A DNA stretch of 64,000 nt. Source: Colwellia chukchiensis (GTDB taxonomy: Bacteria > Pseudomonadota > Gammaproteobacteria > Enterobacterales > Alteromonadaceae). This document shows, piece after piece, positions 20,459 to 28,849 of this stretch. Made by a program: the position numbers and the translations under genes. The notes beneath the pieces are model-generated. The model saw nothing but the letters and a program-made list of their open reading frames with translations. It searched no databases and was not told the origin of the DNA. Numbering within the stretch: the first letter of the stretch is position 1; every line of letters begins with the position of its first letter. The DNA is taken from contig NZ_NBOC01000001.1 in assembly GCF_002104455.1 (NCBI RefSeq), forward strand, positions 682,001 through 746,000. The letters run 5' to 3'.

Positions 20459-20534
20459 CGACAAGAAGATAAGCCTGCTGCCAGTACTCTGGCTACGAAA
20501 GGCAAGCAAATCCCCCCTTAACAGAGAGTTAGTT

Positions 20535-21563
20535 ATGACAATAAAAATAGGCATTAATGGTTTTGGTCGCATGGGGCGATTATTCATGCGTGTTGCTTAT
20601 CAGTGGCGTGACGTTGAAATTATTCGTATCAACGATCCGGCAGGCGATGCCGCTACCTTAGCGCATTTACTTAATTTCGACTCGGTACATGGCATTTGGC
20701 GGCATCAAGCTCAGCATGATGAAAATAATATTGTGATTAATGGCAAGCGTATTATGTGTAGTAAAAATACTGCCATTGCCGATACGGATTGGTCAGACTG
20801 TGATGTCGTGATTGAGGCTTCAGGGGTAATGAAAACGAAAGCGCTATTACAAGCTTACTTAGACCAAGGGGTAAAACGAGTGGTGGTTACAGCGCCCGTT
20901 AAAGAGCCGGGCATTTTAAATGTGGTGATGGGGGTAAATCATCAGCAGTTTGATGCCAAGCAACATCCTATTGTTACCGCAGCCTCTTGTACCACCAACT
21001 GCCTAGCACCTGTGGTTAAAGTGTTACATGAAAAAATTGGCATTAAGCACGGCTCGATGACCACAATTCATGATATTACTAATACCCAAACTATTTTAGA
21101 TGCACCGCATAAAGACTTACGCCGCGCGCGTGCTTGCGGCATGAGCTTGATCCCAACCACCACAGGCTCTGCAACTGCGATCAGCCATATTTTTCCAGAG
21201 CTTGCCGGTAAGCTAAATGGTCATGCAGTACGAGTTCCTTTGGCGAATGCGTCCCTGACCGATTGTGTTTTTGAATTGGAACGTGAAACCACAGTGCAAG
21301 AAGTCAATGCGCTGTTTAAAAAAGCTGCCGCAGGGGAGTTAGCCGGCATTTTAGGCTTTGAAACTCGGCCTTTAGTATCGATAGATTATAAAACCGATGC
21401 CCGCTCATGTATTATCGATGCGCCTTCGACCATGGTGATCAATCACCGGCAAGTTAAACTCTATGTTTGGTATGACAATGAGTGGGGCTATGCTAATCGC
21501 ACCGCGGAATTGGCGCGGATGGTAGGACGTGCAGACAAAAAACAAGTTAATGCCGCTATATAA
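20535..21563 (+). CDS. ArsJ-associated glyceraldehyde-3-phosphate dehydrogenase
   Basis: 342-residue GAPDH. N-terminal NAD motif [10 protein letters not shown], catalytic Cys in [13 protein letters not shown], then [10 protein letters not shown] and [11 protein letters not shown]. GAPDHs beside arsJ use arsenate in place of phosphate to form unstable 1-arseno-3-phosphoglycerate, which ArsJ exports. Its place between arsR and arsJ makes this role likely rather than a central glycolytic one. AGAG SD-like sequence precedes the ATG. 25 bp separate it from arsJ. Confidence 0.93.
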   Translation: MTIKIGINGFGRMGRLFMRVAYQWRDVEIIRINDPAGDAATLAHLLNFDSVHGIWRHQAQHDENNIVINGKRIMCSKNTAIADTDWSDCDVVIEASGVMKTKALLQAYLDQGVKRVVVTAPVKEPGILNVVMGVNHQQFDAKQHPIVTAASCTTNCLAPVVKVLHEKIGIKHGSMTTIHDITNTQTILDAPHKDLRRARACGMSLIPTTTGSATAISHIFPELAGKLNGHAVRVPLANASLTDCVFELERETTVQEVNALFKKAAAGELAGILGFETRPLVSIDYKTDARSCIIDAPSTMVINHRQVKLYVWYDNEWGYANRTAELARMVGRADKKQVNAAI

Positions 21564-21588
21564 GCAAAACTTAGGTGTTGAATAAGCC

Positions 21589-22812
21589 ATGAAGGCAATA
21601 AGAAACTTATCTTCGCAAGCGCGACAATACTTACTGATCACGGCAAATTATTGTGCCTTTACTTTAACCGATGGCGCACTGCGGATGTTGGTGTTGCTGT
21701 ATTTTCATCAGCTCGGCTACAGCCCGCTTGCTATTGCGCTGCTATTTTTGTTCTATGAAATATTTGGCGTGCTGACCAATTTAGTTGGTGGTTGGCTTGG
21801 TGCGCGCTTTGGTTTGAACAAAACCATGAATATTGGGCTTGCGTTACAAATTCTCGCCTTAGCCATGCTAATGGTGCCTAGCCACCTGCTGTCCGTCACT
21901 TATGTTATGGCAGCACAGGCGTTATCCGGCATTGCAAAAGATTTAAATAAAATGAGTGCGAAAAGCGCAATAAAGCTCTTAGTGCCAGAGCAGAATAATC
22001 ATCAGCTTTATCAATGGGTTGCGCGGTTAACCGGCTCTAAAAACACCTTGAAAGGGCTTGGTTATTTTCTTGGTGGGCTGTTATTAGCTTGCTTAGGCTT
22101 TACTGGCGCAATTAGTTTAATGGCGGCCTTGCTAACGCTCGTTTGGCTTATCAGTCTGATTAAATTGCCGACAGAATTAGGTAAAGCGACCGCGAAAGCT
22201 AAATTTAGTCAGTTATTTTCTAATAGCGCGGCAATTAACTTATTGTCGGCGGCACGACTGTTTTTATTTGCCGCGCGCGACGTTTGGTTTGTGGTTGCTT
22301 TACCCGTTTATCTAGCTAGAGAGCTGACTTGGTCACATACTGCAATTAGCGCCTTTATTGCCGTATGGATTATTTTTTATGGTGTGATGCAGGTCCTGGC
22401 ACCTAAAATGACATTTAAAGCGTCAAATCGCGCGCCTACCAGCAAAGATGCCAGCCTCTGGGGCGCGGTATTGGTTATTGTGCCGGTATCGATGATATCG
22501 GCGCTGCAGTTTGAGCTTTCTAGTCAGTGGACATTACTGCTTGGGTTACTGGTGTTTGCGCTAATATTTGCCATCAATTCAGCTTTGCACAGCTATTTAA
22601 TTGTTGCTATGGCGCGACGCGATGGCGTATCACTAGATGTTGGCTTTTATTATATGGCTAATGCCTGTGGCAGGTTACTGGGCACTGTGTTGTCAGGTTG
22701 GGTTTTTCAAGCCTATGGTTTGAGTGCTTGTTTAGTAATATCAGCAATATTTATTGCACTAGCGGCGCTTTTTGCCGCCCTGATCAAGCGCTTTAGTCTA
22801 ACATCAGCATAG
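21589..22812 (+). CDS. arsJ: Organoarsenical efflux MFS transporter ArsJ
   Basis: 407-residue major-facilitator protein with about 12 hydrophobic segments. ArsJ family signatures: FTLTDGALRMLVLLYFH, LFYEIFGVLTNLVGGWLGA, AQALSGIAKDLNKMSAKSAI and LFLFAARDVWFVVALPVYL. It exports 1-arseno-3-phosphoglycerate made by the preceding GAPDH, giving arsenate resistance without an arsC reductase; none is visible here. Convergent with the next gene. Confidence 0.94.
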   Translation: MKAIRNLSSQARQYLLITANYCAFTLTDGALRMLVLLYFHQLGYSPLAIALLFLFYEIFGVLTNLVGGWLGARFGLNKTMNIGLALQILALAMLMVPSHLLSVTYVMAAQALSGIAKDLNKMSAKSAIKLLVPEQNNHQLYQWVARLTGSKNTLKGLGYFLGGLLLACLGFTGAISLMAALLTLVWLISLIKLPTELGKATAKAKFSQLFSNSAAINLLSAARLFLFAARDVWFVVALPVYLARELTWSHTAISAFIAVWIIFYGVMQVLAPKMTFKASNRAPTSKDASLWGAVLVIVPVSMISALQFELSSQWTLLLGLLVFALIFAINSALHSYLIVAMARRDGVSLDVGFYYMANACGRLLGTVLSGWVFQAYGLSACLVISAIFIALAALFAALIKRFSLTSA

Positions 22813-22828
22813 CGCTAAAATCTCTAGG

Positions 22829-23461
22829 CTACTCACTCAAATAGGGCAATTTACTGGCGCGCCCTTTATTGGTGGAGTCGACCTTTAAGGGCGATTTGAT
22901 ATCTTTCCAGGCGGTCACTTTACCGCCGACATTAAGTTTTTCAAACTGTGTGGTATGTGTGCTATCCAGCGCTAAAAAGCGCTGAAGTTGCGCGTGACTT
23001 TTAGGCTCACTGACATCAATAGAAAGCAAGTCTGTGCCTCGGCTTTTAAAATAGCTGAGTACTTGCTGTTGATGACGCTGATAACAGCGCGCTAAAAAAT
23101 CATGATCTTGTATATTTGCAAAGCTATACGGATTAAAAACTTCTTGGTAGCAGCGTTTAATAATCGGGTTAAAGCCGCCATCGTGGCGACTCAGGTTATT
23201 ATGCATACGCGCCAGTAACTGTGCAATTGACGGTAGCCAAGTCGCCATACTGCGCGTTAAATAAATAAACTTGGCGTTAGGGTAAGCAATATCAAGTTGC
23301 CGGTAATCGCAAAAAGTTGGTGTATCTGCAATCACCTGAGCTTCGCTAAAGGCACGTTCAGTATAGGCGGTATGTGCGACCCGAAAACCCAACACTAACA
23401 TCGCAGCGCAAACACTGGTGGTGCCGGTTCTAGGTAAGCCGATAATAAATATTTTGCTCAT
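22829..23461 (-). CDS. Sulfotransferase-like P-loop protein
   Basis: 210 residues. The N-terminus FIIGLPRTGTTSVCAAM is the 5'-phosphosulfate (PAPS) loop of the sulfotransferase superfamily, and YPNAKFIYLTRSMATWLPS fits the 3'-phosphate-binding segment. The rest is poorly conserved and the substrate cannot be told. It lies 16 bp downstream of the carbonic anhydrase gene on the same strand, so the two may be cotranscribed. Confidence 0.75.
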   Translation of the reverse strand: MSKIFIIGLPRTGTTSVCAAMLVLGFRVAHTAYTERAFSEAQVIADTPTFCDYRQLDIAYPNAKFIYLTRSMATWLPSIAQLLARMHNNLSRHDGGFNPIIKRCYQEVFNPYSFANIQDHDFLARCYQRHQQQVLSYFKSRGTDLLSIDVSEPKSHAQLQRFLALDSTHTTQFEKLNVGGKVTAWKDIKSPLKVDSTNKGRASKLPYLSE

Positions 23462-23477
23462 CGCCAGCCATTACCGA

Positions 23478-24080
23478 TCAGTCATTACCACTGGTTGAAA
23501 CCTTTAAGTCTTTTAAAATACCGTCGTGTAAGTTATAGACAAAGCCATGGACAGTCACATTTTGTTTGCGATCCCATGCTTTGGTTAAAATGGTTGTGGT
23601 TGAGACGTTGGCCACTTGCTCTATTACGTTTAATTCACACAATAATTTAAGTTGTTGTGTTTTATCGGCTACGGCATCAAGCTGTGTTTTATGGAAACGA
23701 TAGACATCTTTAATGTGATGAAGCCAATTATCAATTAAACCGTAACTTTTATCATCTAATGAGGCACTAATGCCACCACAACCATAGTGGCCGCAGACAA
23801 TAATATGCTTTACTTTTAAAACATCAACTGCAAATTGGATCACCGATAGGCAATTTAAGTCAGAGTGAATAACTTGATTGGCGATATTGCGGTGTACAAA
23901 CACCTCGCCGGGTAACATACCCAGTAATTCATTGGCAGGTACGCGTGAATCAGAGCAGCCGATCCATAAGTACTCTGGCTTTTGTTGTTCAGATAAATTT
24001 TTGAAAAAATTAGGATCTTCTTTATTAATTTGTTCAGCCCAATGTTTATTATTGTCAAATAAATGCTGTATTGAATTCAT
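23478..24080 (-). CDS. can: Beta-class carbonic anhydrase
   Basis: Interconverts CO2 and bicarbonate in the cytoplasm. The 200-residue protein has the zinc ligands of the beta class: Cys in WIGCSDSRVPANELLG (with the Asp-Arg dyad), and His/Cys in VCGHYGCGG. The LPGEVFVHRNIANQV segment is also typical. Length matches E. coli Can. Its promoter region is shared with the divergent ppiC gene. Confidence 0.96.
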   Translation of the reverse strand: MNSIQHLFDNNKHWAEQINKEDPNFFKNLSEQQKPEYLWIGCSDSRVPANELLGMLPGEVFVHRNIANQVIHSDLNCLSVIQFAVDVLKVKHIIVCGHYGCGGISASLDDKSYGLIDNWLHHIKDVYRFHKTQLDAVADKTQQLKLLCELNVIEQVANVSTTTILTKAWDRKQNVTVHGFVYNLHDGILKDLKVSTSGND

Positions 24081-24253
24081 GGCGGCAGGTCTTTAAGAGA
24101 TAGATAGCGCAATTTTAAGTGGTTGTGCCCACAAGTAAAGAAAAAAACACTTTTGTCGATACGCAATCTTGCTTGCTGGTTAGATAAAGTATTTATTCTG
24201 CTAGGGTCAGAATTCGCTATAATGCGGGTTTTTATTATGGGTAGGAGAAAGTT

Positions 24254-24532
24254 ATGGCTACGGCTTGTGCTCGTCATATTTTAGTAAAAAGTGAAAAACT
24301 CGCACAAGAGTTAAAAGCAAAACTTGCCAAAGGGGCTGACTTTGCACAACTGGCAAAAAAACATTCCAGTTGTTCATCGGCTAAAAGAGGGGGCGATTTA
24401 GGTGAGTTTAAGCCTGGGCAGATGGTAAAGGCCTTTGATAATGTGGTGTTTAAAAAAGCCGTATTAGTTGTGCATGGACCGATAAAAACCAAATTTGGCT
24501 ATCATTTAATTGAAACCATTTACCGTAGCTAA
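24254..24532 (+). CDS. ppiC: Parvulin-type peptidylprolyl isomerase
   Basis: 92-residue single-domain parvulin without a signal peptide, so cytoplasmic. The rotamase motifs are complete: [39 protein letters not shown], then [14 protein letters not shown] precedes the ATG. It matches E. coli PpiC in length and arrangement. Confidence 0.94.
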   Translation: MATACARHILVKSEKLAQELKAKLAKGADFAQLAKKHSSCSSAKRGGDLGEFKPGQMVKAFDNVVFKKAVLVVHGPIKTKFGYHLIETIYRS

Positions 24533-24550
24533 TTTACCAGTATTGAGCGA

Positions 24551-24718
24551 TTACTTTTGTTGTTGATCTTTTTTGAGTTGTTCGGCTTTACGGCGCTCAA
24601 CCTCAGCTTGTTGTTGCTCAGATAATTTAAACTTGCGCGCTGATTGTTTAATTAGCAAAATTCCAGCAACTACAGAACCAATGACAATCACTAGAATTAA
24701 CAGGAAGCTAAAGGACAT
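24551..24718 (-). CDS. DUF2897 family small membrane protein
   Basis: 55 residues from the ATG at 24718, which has an AAGGTT SD-like element. One N-terminal helix (SFLLILVIVIGSVVAGILLI) is followed by a highly charged, Gln/Lys-rich cytoplasmic tail (LSEQQQAEVERRKAEQLKKD). The frame extends to 24814, but the added part has no family match. Function unknown. Convergent with ppiC. Confidence 0.8.
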   Translation of the reverse strand: MSFSFLLILVIVIGSVVAGILLIKQSARKFKLSEQQQAEVERRKAEQLKKDQQQK

Positions 24719-24975
24719 ATTTTCTAACCTTATATAGTCAGTTTGACGGTAAAACTTTGTTAACGAGGGCAAAAAAACTTTATCGAGAACAAAAAACAGA
24801 TAGTAAAATAACACATTTGCATGTAATTTATTGATAAACCTCGCCCGTGAGGCCTACTAAAAATGGCACCACTAGTGCCATAAATAAAAATAACTATAAT
24901 TTAGAGTAGTTTAGATTTTGCAATAGTTAAAACTATTACGGTCAATGATAACGGCTCTATACACTGGAAATCACT

Positions 24976-26142
24976 ATGTCAAATCGCCTCAGTATCAAAC
25001 TTTTAATACCGCCGATGTTAATTGGTGTTATCGCGCTGCTCTGCTTATTTTTTCTTAAAGACAGTATCGAGCAAAGCACGTTCTTATGGCTTGTATTGGT
25101 GATGGTGGTTATACAAAGCATGGTTAGCTACTTCTACAGCCAGCGAAAACTTAGTCAACGTTTGTCGCGCTTGCAACAATACATTAGTCAAGTTGCGAGT
25201 ACCGATGAAGTACCAACAAAACTTGCCACTGATAATAACGGTGATGATCTCGCTAAACTAACCAATGAGCTAACCCATTTTATTGCCAACTTAGCAGATG
25301 TTATTCAAGAAATACGTACCGAGTCAGACAGCTTAAAACAAGGCGCTACTTCATTAGCTGCGCAAATGGGGGGCTCGGTTGCCGCGGTTGATGAGTCGGC
25401 AAATCAAATAGAGCAAATGGCCAATTCTATCGATCAGGTTGCCTTAACCTCGCAAACATTGTCAGATAGCGCCAGCCAAGTGAGCGAAACCAGCAGCCAA
25501 GTGTTAGCGATATTAGCGCAAGGGACACAAGCATCAAGTACGAGCCAGCAAACGGTGGAAAATTTTGCCGAGGAAGTTACCGCAATGGCCGCAGATTTAG
25601 CCTTGCTGCAAGAAGAGTGTTCACGCATCGGCTCAGTATTAGAAGTGATCCGGGGTATTGCCGACCAAACTAACTTGCTGGCGTTAAATGCCGCGATAGA
25701 AGCAGCGCGCGCAGGTGAGCAAGGGCGTGGTTTTGCTGTTGTTGCCGATGAAGTACGCGCACTTGCCCATCGAACCCAAGAATCAACAGTAGAAATACAT
25801 GCGATGGTTGAAGGTTTACAAGAAAAGTCCACCAATGCCGTGAATGCCATTAGTCGAGGGCAAAGCTTATCGCAAGAAAGCCTAACTCACTCTGAACAGG
25901 TGGTTGATGCACTAGAGCAAATAGGGCAGGTTTTTTCCGATGTTGATAACTTAACCTCTCAAATAGCCCAAGGTACTACCGAGCAACAACAATCGACGGC
26001 GTCAATAAACGAAAATATGGCAATGGTTGTTAAGCTAAGCCGAGAATTAAATACTAGCCTGTTATCCGTTGCCGAATTAGCAGAAATGCAGCAACAAACA
26101 GCAGCTGAAGTCGACACGACATTAAATCGAATTTGTGTTTAA
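24976..26142 (+). CDS. Methyl-accepting chemotaxis protein without a large sensor domain
   Basis: 388-residue chemoreceptor. Two helices at residues ~8-27 and ~33-51 are joined by only a few residues, so there is no periplasmic ligand domain. The cytoplasmic part starts with a HAMP-like linker and ends in a signalling coiled coil whose hairpin tip is intact: [20 protein letters not shown] and [17 protein letters not shown]. It may sense membrane or cytoplasmic signals. Monocistronic, with its own terminator. Confidence 0.93.
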   Translation: MSNRLSIKLLIPPMLIGVIALLCLFFLKDSIEQSTFLWLVLVMVVIQSMVSYFYSQRKLSQRLSRLQQYISQVASTDEVPTKLATDNNGDDLAKLTNELTHFIANLADVIQEIRTESDSLKQGATSLAAQMGGSVAAVDESANQIEQMANSIDQVALTSQTLSDSASQVSETSSQVLAILAQGTQASSTSQQTVENFAEEVTAMAADLALLQEECSRIGSVLEVIRGIADQTNLLALNAAIEAARAGEQGRGFAVVADEVRALAHRTQESTVEIHAMVEGLQEKSTNAVNAISRGQSLSQESLTHSEQVVDALEQIGQVFSDVDNLTSQIAQGTTEQQQSTASINENMAMVVKLSRELNTSLLSVAELAEMQQQTAAEVDTTLNRICV

Positions 26143-26203
26143 CCGCCCAATATACTGTGGTTACAGGTTAGAAGACTGAGTGTTGATAGTGATATAGAGA
26201 CAG

Positions 26204-26230
26204 AAAAGGCTCGCATGGCGAGCTTTTTTA
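26204..26230 (+). terminator. Intrinsic terminator after the chemoreceptor gene
   Basis: GCTCGC (26209-26214), loop ATG, GCGAGC (26218-26223) and a T-run, preceded by A residues. Confidence 0.85.
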
Positions 26231-26630
26231 TTGCTCAGCCTTGGCATTAGCTTAATCAATTCTGACTTTAAATTGCCTGTCGTTTTATCCCCAAATTTTA
26301 TAGTTAAGTAGTGATTTTTTGCCGCTTTAAATAGACTTAAATATAAGTTTTAATCGTTAAGCTAGGTTTTTTGTTAAATATCAATAAAAAGCACTTACCC
26401 ATAAAAGATTGAAAAATCAACTGGTTGGCGAATATATTGAGTTTGATAATAGGGGGCAGGTTAAAATTAAGTTCAATGCCGGCTGTGATGAGCTCACGAC
26501 AAGAGAGGCTCTAAGTGGGTTTGCCGTAAATGTTTGCTTAATGGCTCACTGGCATAACGAAGTAGGTGGATTTGCGCGTTGCTTAAGTAATTAGCTTCCC
26601 GGCGGCAGCTAAAACGAACCCTATCGACTA
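26231..26630. other. Non-coding left flank of the cassette-like island
   Basis: About 400 bp without a convincing gene. A weak TTG-started frame at 26409-26594 ends inside a stretch that may be an attC-like site (26552-26582: GCATAAC ... GTTGC on the plus strand, giving GTTATGC in the minus orientation). No integrase gene is seen. Confidence 0.4.
26552..26582 (-). other. Weak attC-like site after the S1 protease gene
   Basis: In the minus orientation this stretch, 48 bp past the protease stop, ends in CGTTATGCC, identical to the end of the clearer site at 27476-27525, and begins near GCAAC. The other simple site is poorly conserved, so this is a tentative call. Confidence 0.3.
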
Positions 26631-27413
26631 TCAACGGGGGGAAGGCTTATATGTGTTAGATAAATGCAACTCCATCGTTTTTTCAATCCACTTTTTGAAA
26701 TAAGAAATACGAGCATAGTTCTCAATCACTCCATATTTCGCTTCTTGCCATCTTGTTGCTTCTGCGTTTTGCCATGAACTAACACCGACAATATAAAGCG
26801 TGTTATTCAACGCAATTAGTGCTGGGCCACCAGAGTCCCCTGGACCACTGATTCCTTCTAATGGTAGAGCCTCCTTGTCAATATCAAACTTAAACCGAAT
26901 CCATTGTTCAAAAGTTGCAGTGACAACATTTTGCGCAGCCCTTAAACGATCATCTGCACCAATAATTCCCGCCTCACCAGTGCCAAAATCCCCACGACCG
27001 ATAAAGGTCAAGGTTTTATTAAGCTCATCCTTTTTATGATATAAAGCAACAGTTTCACTGTTAAGGATTGGTGATTGTAACTGGATAAGCGCGATATCAT
27101 TTGGAAACTGTTTATCCTTCCACTGTGGATGTTTAATTACTTTTTTGATCTGGTAATAAGAGTTTCTAAATCTGACTTTTCCATCAACTAATAAATAATT
27201 AGCAACATGAGCAGCGGTAATTACCCAATCTTTGGCAATTAAAGTCCCAGTACCTTCAACAACTTCCTTATCTTTATAATTGCCGTAGAAAGTAACTATC
27301 GATTTATTATTTTTTGCAAATTCGCGATACTTAGATTCATCTACATCATGTCTCATTATTATTGCACTGGATGAAAGTGAAAATACTAAAAGGATTAAGA
27401 AACTCCATTTCAT
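26631..27413 (-). CDS. Secreted trypsin-like (S1) serine protease
   Basis: 260 residues with an N-terminal hydrophobic signal (KWSFLILLVFSLSSSA). The catalytic triad is visible: His in WVITAAHVAN, Asp in FPNDIALIQL, Ser in GPGDSGGPALI. No extra C-terminal domain. Export to the periplasm or outside is expected. It lies between two attC-like sites in the same orientation and appears richer in A/T than its neighbours by eye, so it may be a gene cassette acquired by transfer. Substrate unknown. Confidence 0.88.
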   Translation of the reverse strand: MKWSFLILLVFSLSSSAIIMRHDVDESKYREFAKNNKSIVTFYGNYKDKEVVEGTGTLIAKDWVITAAHVANYLLVDGKVRFRNSYYQIKKVIKHPQWKDKQFPNDIALIQLQSPILNSETVALYHKKDELNKTLTFIGRGDFGTGEAGIIGADDRLRAAQNVVTATFEQWIRFKFDIDKEALPLEGISGPGDSGGPALIALNNTLYIVGVSSWQNAEATRWQEAKYGVIENYARISYFKKWIEKTMELHLSNTYKPSPR

Positions 27414-27475
27414 GAGTTATTCCTCTTGCACCTAAATAACCGGCAAAGTAATGGTTGGATAAAATGTATAGTAAG

Positions 27476-27525
27476 GCATAACGTAGCCAAAGGTTACGAA
27501 TCTGCCTTAAAGGCTTTGTTAGCGC
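27476..27525 (-). other. attC-like recombination site
   Basis: In the minus orientation the site begins GCGCTAAC-AA-AGCC and ends GGCT-AC-GTTATGC: short complementary blocks AAC/GTT and AGCC/GGCT separated by unpaired spacers, the R/L box layout of integron attC sites, about 50 bp long. The preceding gene reads into it, giving a NKAFKADS tail, a feature common in cassette-encoded proteins. The outer boxes deviate from RYYYAAC/GTTRRRY. Confidence 0.55.
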
Positions 27526-27939
27526 ACTCTCTTTGTAGGATCGCTACCATATTTCCAGTTTTACCTGTCCATACTCCCTGCGCTATTTCAGGGGTTAGCA
27601 CTTGAACTAGCATCCAGCCCTTTTGGCCTTCTTTATTTAAGATGCCTACAAGATTTGGCAGTTTGTTTTTTTTAAACCGGAAAGAAACCCCTCGTTACTT
27701 TCAATTTCTATCGTTTTAAACTCATATTTTTTCATTTTTAATGATTCTTCATAATCGAGATCATTGATATTTATATCAAAAGCTGACGCAAGAGCTTTTT
27801 TAGATTGAAGCGATGCTGATGCCTCGTTTTCAATTCGTTGTACTGTTCTAAGATTGAGACCTGTTGCTATAGCTAACTCATCTTGAGACCAAGACTTTTT
27901 ATTTCTTAATTCAATGACTAAATTTGCATTAATCTTCAT
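27494..27939 (-). pseudogene. HTH (XRE) + DUF4177 protein, interrupted by a frameshift
   Basis: From the ATG at 27939 the first frame encodes an XRE-type helix-turn-helix (SWSQDELAIATGLNLRTVQRIEN) and the start of a DUF4177 domain (MKKYEFKTIEIESNEGFLSGL), then stops at 27646. The rest of DUF4177 (LNKEGQKGWMLVQVLTPE ... GVWTGKTGNMVAILQREC) continues in the -1 frame to a stop at 27494. The shift falls in a run of eight A residues (27666-27673 on the plus strand). Restored, the protein is 148 residues. It is either a one-base deletion, an assembly error, or ribosomal -1 frameshifting at A-AAA-AAA. Its end lies in the attC-like site. Confidence 0.8.
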
Positions 27940-28000
27940 AACTACCTTACAACCTATTCGTTTGAGACAATTAAATTATCCGCAAAAATATAAGATCCTT

Positions 28001-28055
28001 TTACGGCAACTCAACGAGATATTAACGACAACTATACGACACTTTAACGACATTG
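28001..28055 (-). repeat. Five phased 11-bp direct repeats upstream of the HTH gene
   Basis: Five consecutive 11-bp units: TTACGGCAACT, CAACGAGATAT, TAACGACAACT, ATACGACACTT, TAACGACATTG. The core ACGACA (or ACGGCA/ACGAGA) recurs at 28003, 28014, 28025, 28036 and 28047, exactly one helical turn apart. They lie 62-116 bp upstream of the HTH-DUF4177 start, where operators would be expected. Confidence 0.8.
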
Positions 28056-28124
28056 GCGGAATGAGTGCTCTAACATTAAGCGGAAAATACAGTTTTGCTT
28101 AAATACCTGAGACACAAACGAAAA

Positions 28125-28167
28125 GCTAACTGTTATTAATCGGTTTGAATGCCTTGGTCTGTTTATC
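28125..28167 (-). other. Degenerate attC-like remnant after the 78-aa gene
   Basis: Minus-orientation sequence 14 bp past the stop at 28181 contains AAGGCATTCAAACCGATTAA and ends AACAGTTAGC, resembling the AAGCC...TAAGGCAGATTCGTAA interior and GTT end of the 27476-27525 site. The simple-site match is weak and complementary inner boxes are not clear. Confidence 0.25.
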
Positions 28168-28180
28168 TACCCTAGGTAGC

Positions 28181-28417
28181 TTAATTACTATTAGATATGT
28201 CATTGCAAACCCGACAATTAATATTTTTGCGATAATTATAGTAGCGCCTAATAGCAAAAACAGTTACCGATACCCATGCCCACAATACACCAAACTCGAT
28301 CGAATACTCTAGCGTTCGACCTTTGAAATATTGGATGCTAGCTAGTAAAACAAAAATAATGGGCAGAGCTATAACATATTGAAATATCCATTTTTTTATC
28401 GGCATAATAATTCTCAT
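28181..28417 (-). CDS. Two-helix membrane protein of unknown function
   Basis: 78 residues: a basic N-terminus, hydrophobic segments at about 13-28 (YVIALPIIFVLLASI) and 41-55 (EFGVLWAWVSVTVFA), then a basic, Cys-containing tail (YYNYRKNINCRVCND). ATG at 28417, with a second ATG four codons in. No family recognised. It follows the DUF1761 gene by 36 bp and may share its transcript. Part of the cassette-like island. Confidence 0.65.
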   Translation of the reverse strand: MRIIMPIKKWIFQYVIALPIIFVLLASIQYFKGRTLEYSIEFGVLWAWVSVTVFAIRRYYNYRKNINCRVCNDISNSN

Positions 28418-28453
28418 AGATGCAATGCGGCATTTAATTCAACCTGACCCTTA

Positions 28454-28849
28454 TTATTTTACATAGTAAATGGCTAGAGACATTAAAAACACGCTTACAA
28501 TCCTGTAACCTGACTGGATTAACAGGAGTTTATTACCCCACCCACAAAACAAGCTATCTGAGAGAAAGGCTGGGAATATAATTAAAAAGCCAAGTATCAA
28601 TCCAATACCACCTGCAGTAATTATATCTACGACATTTAAGAGAGAAAATAACAATGACACCCCGATAGCACTTAGTAAGCTGGCAAAAACACTGCCGATC
28701 ATTGGTACTGTAGATTTGCCTAATGTTTCAGGGGTTTTTCCTATACAAGTCAGCCATGCATTACCAAATAAAACGGGAGAATACCAAAGCGCGCCAAGGA
28801 CCATACCTATAACAGTTGCTACAATTATGGCTAATATATTTAATTCCAT
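28454..28849 (-). CDS. DUF1761 family membrane protein
   Basis: 131 residues with about four hydrophobic helices. The N-terminal ALWYSPVLFGNAWL after a first helix with VIGMVLG is the DUF1761 signature, and GFLIIFPAFLSDSLFCGW fits the C-terminal half. Function unknown. First minus-strand gene of the accessory island; AGGTGAAAG precedes the ATG. Confidence 0.75.
   Translation of the reverse strand: MELNILAIIVATVIGMVLGALWYSPVLFGNAWLTCIGKTPETLGKSTVPMIGSVFASLLSAIGVSLLFSLLNVVDIITAGGIGLILGFLIIFPAFLSDSLFCGWGNKLLLIQSGYRIVSVFLMSLAIYYVK

Noticed and set aside
22829-24080. Sulfotransferase plus carbonic anhydrase as a functional system
   Set aside because: Only adjacency and 16-bp spacing link them; no biochemical logic visible.
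26409-26594. 61-residue plus-strand frame (ending GGFARCLSN)
   Set aside because: TTG start, no SD, and its 3' third coincides with a possible attC-like site in the opposite orientation; more likely non-coding.
28001-28055. Considered as a CRISPR remnant
   Set aside because: Units are 11 bp with no spacers and no cas genes; operator-like phasing fits better.
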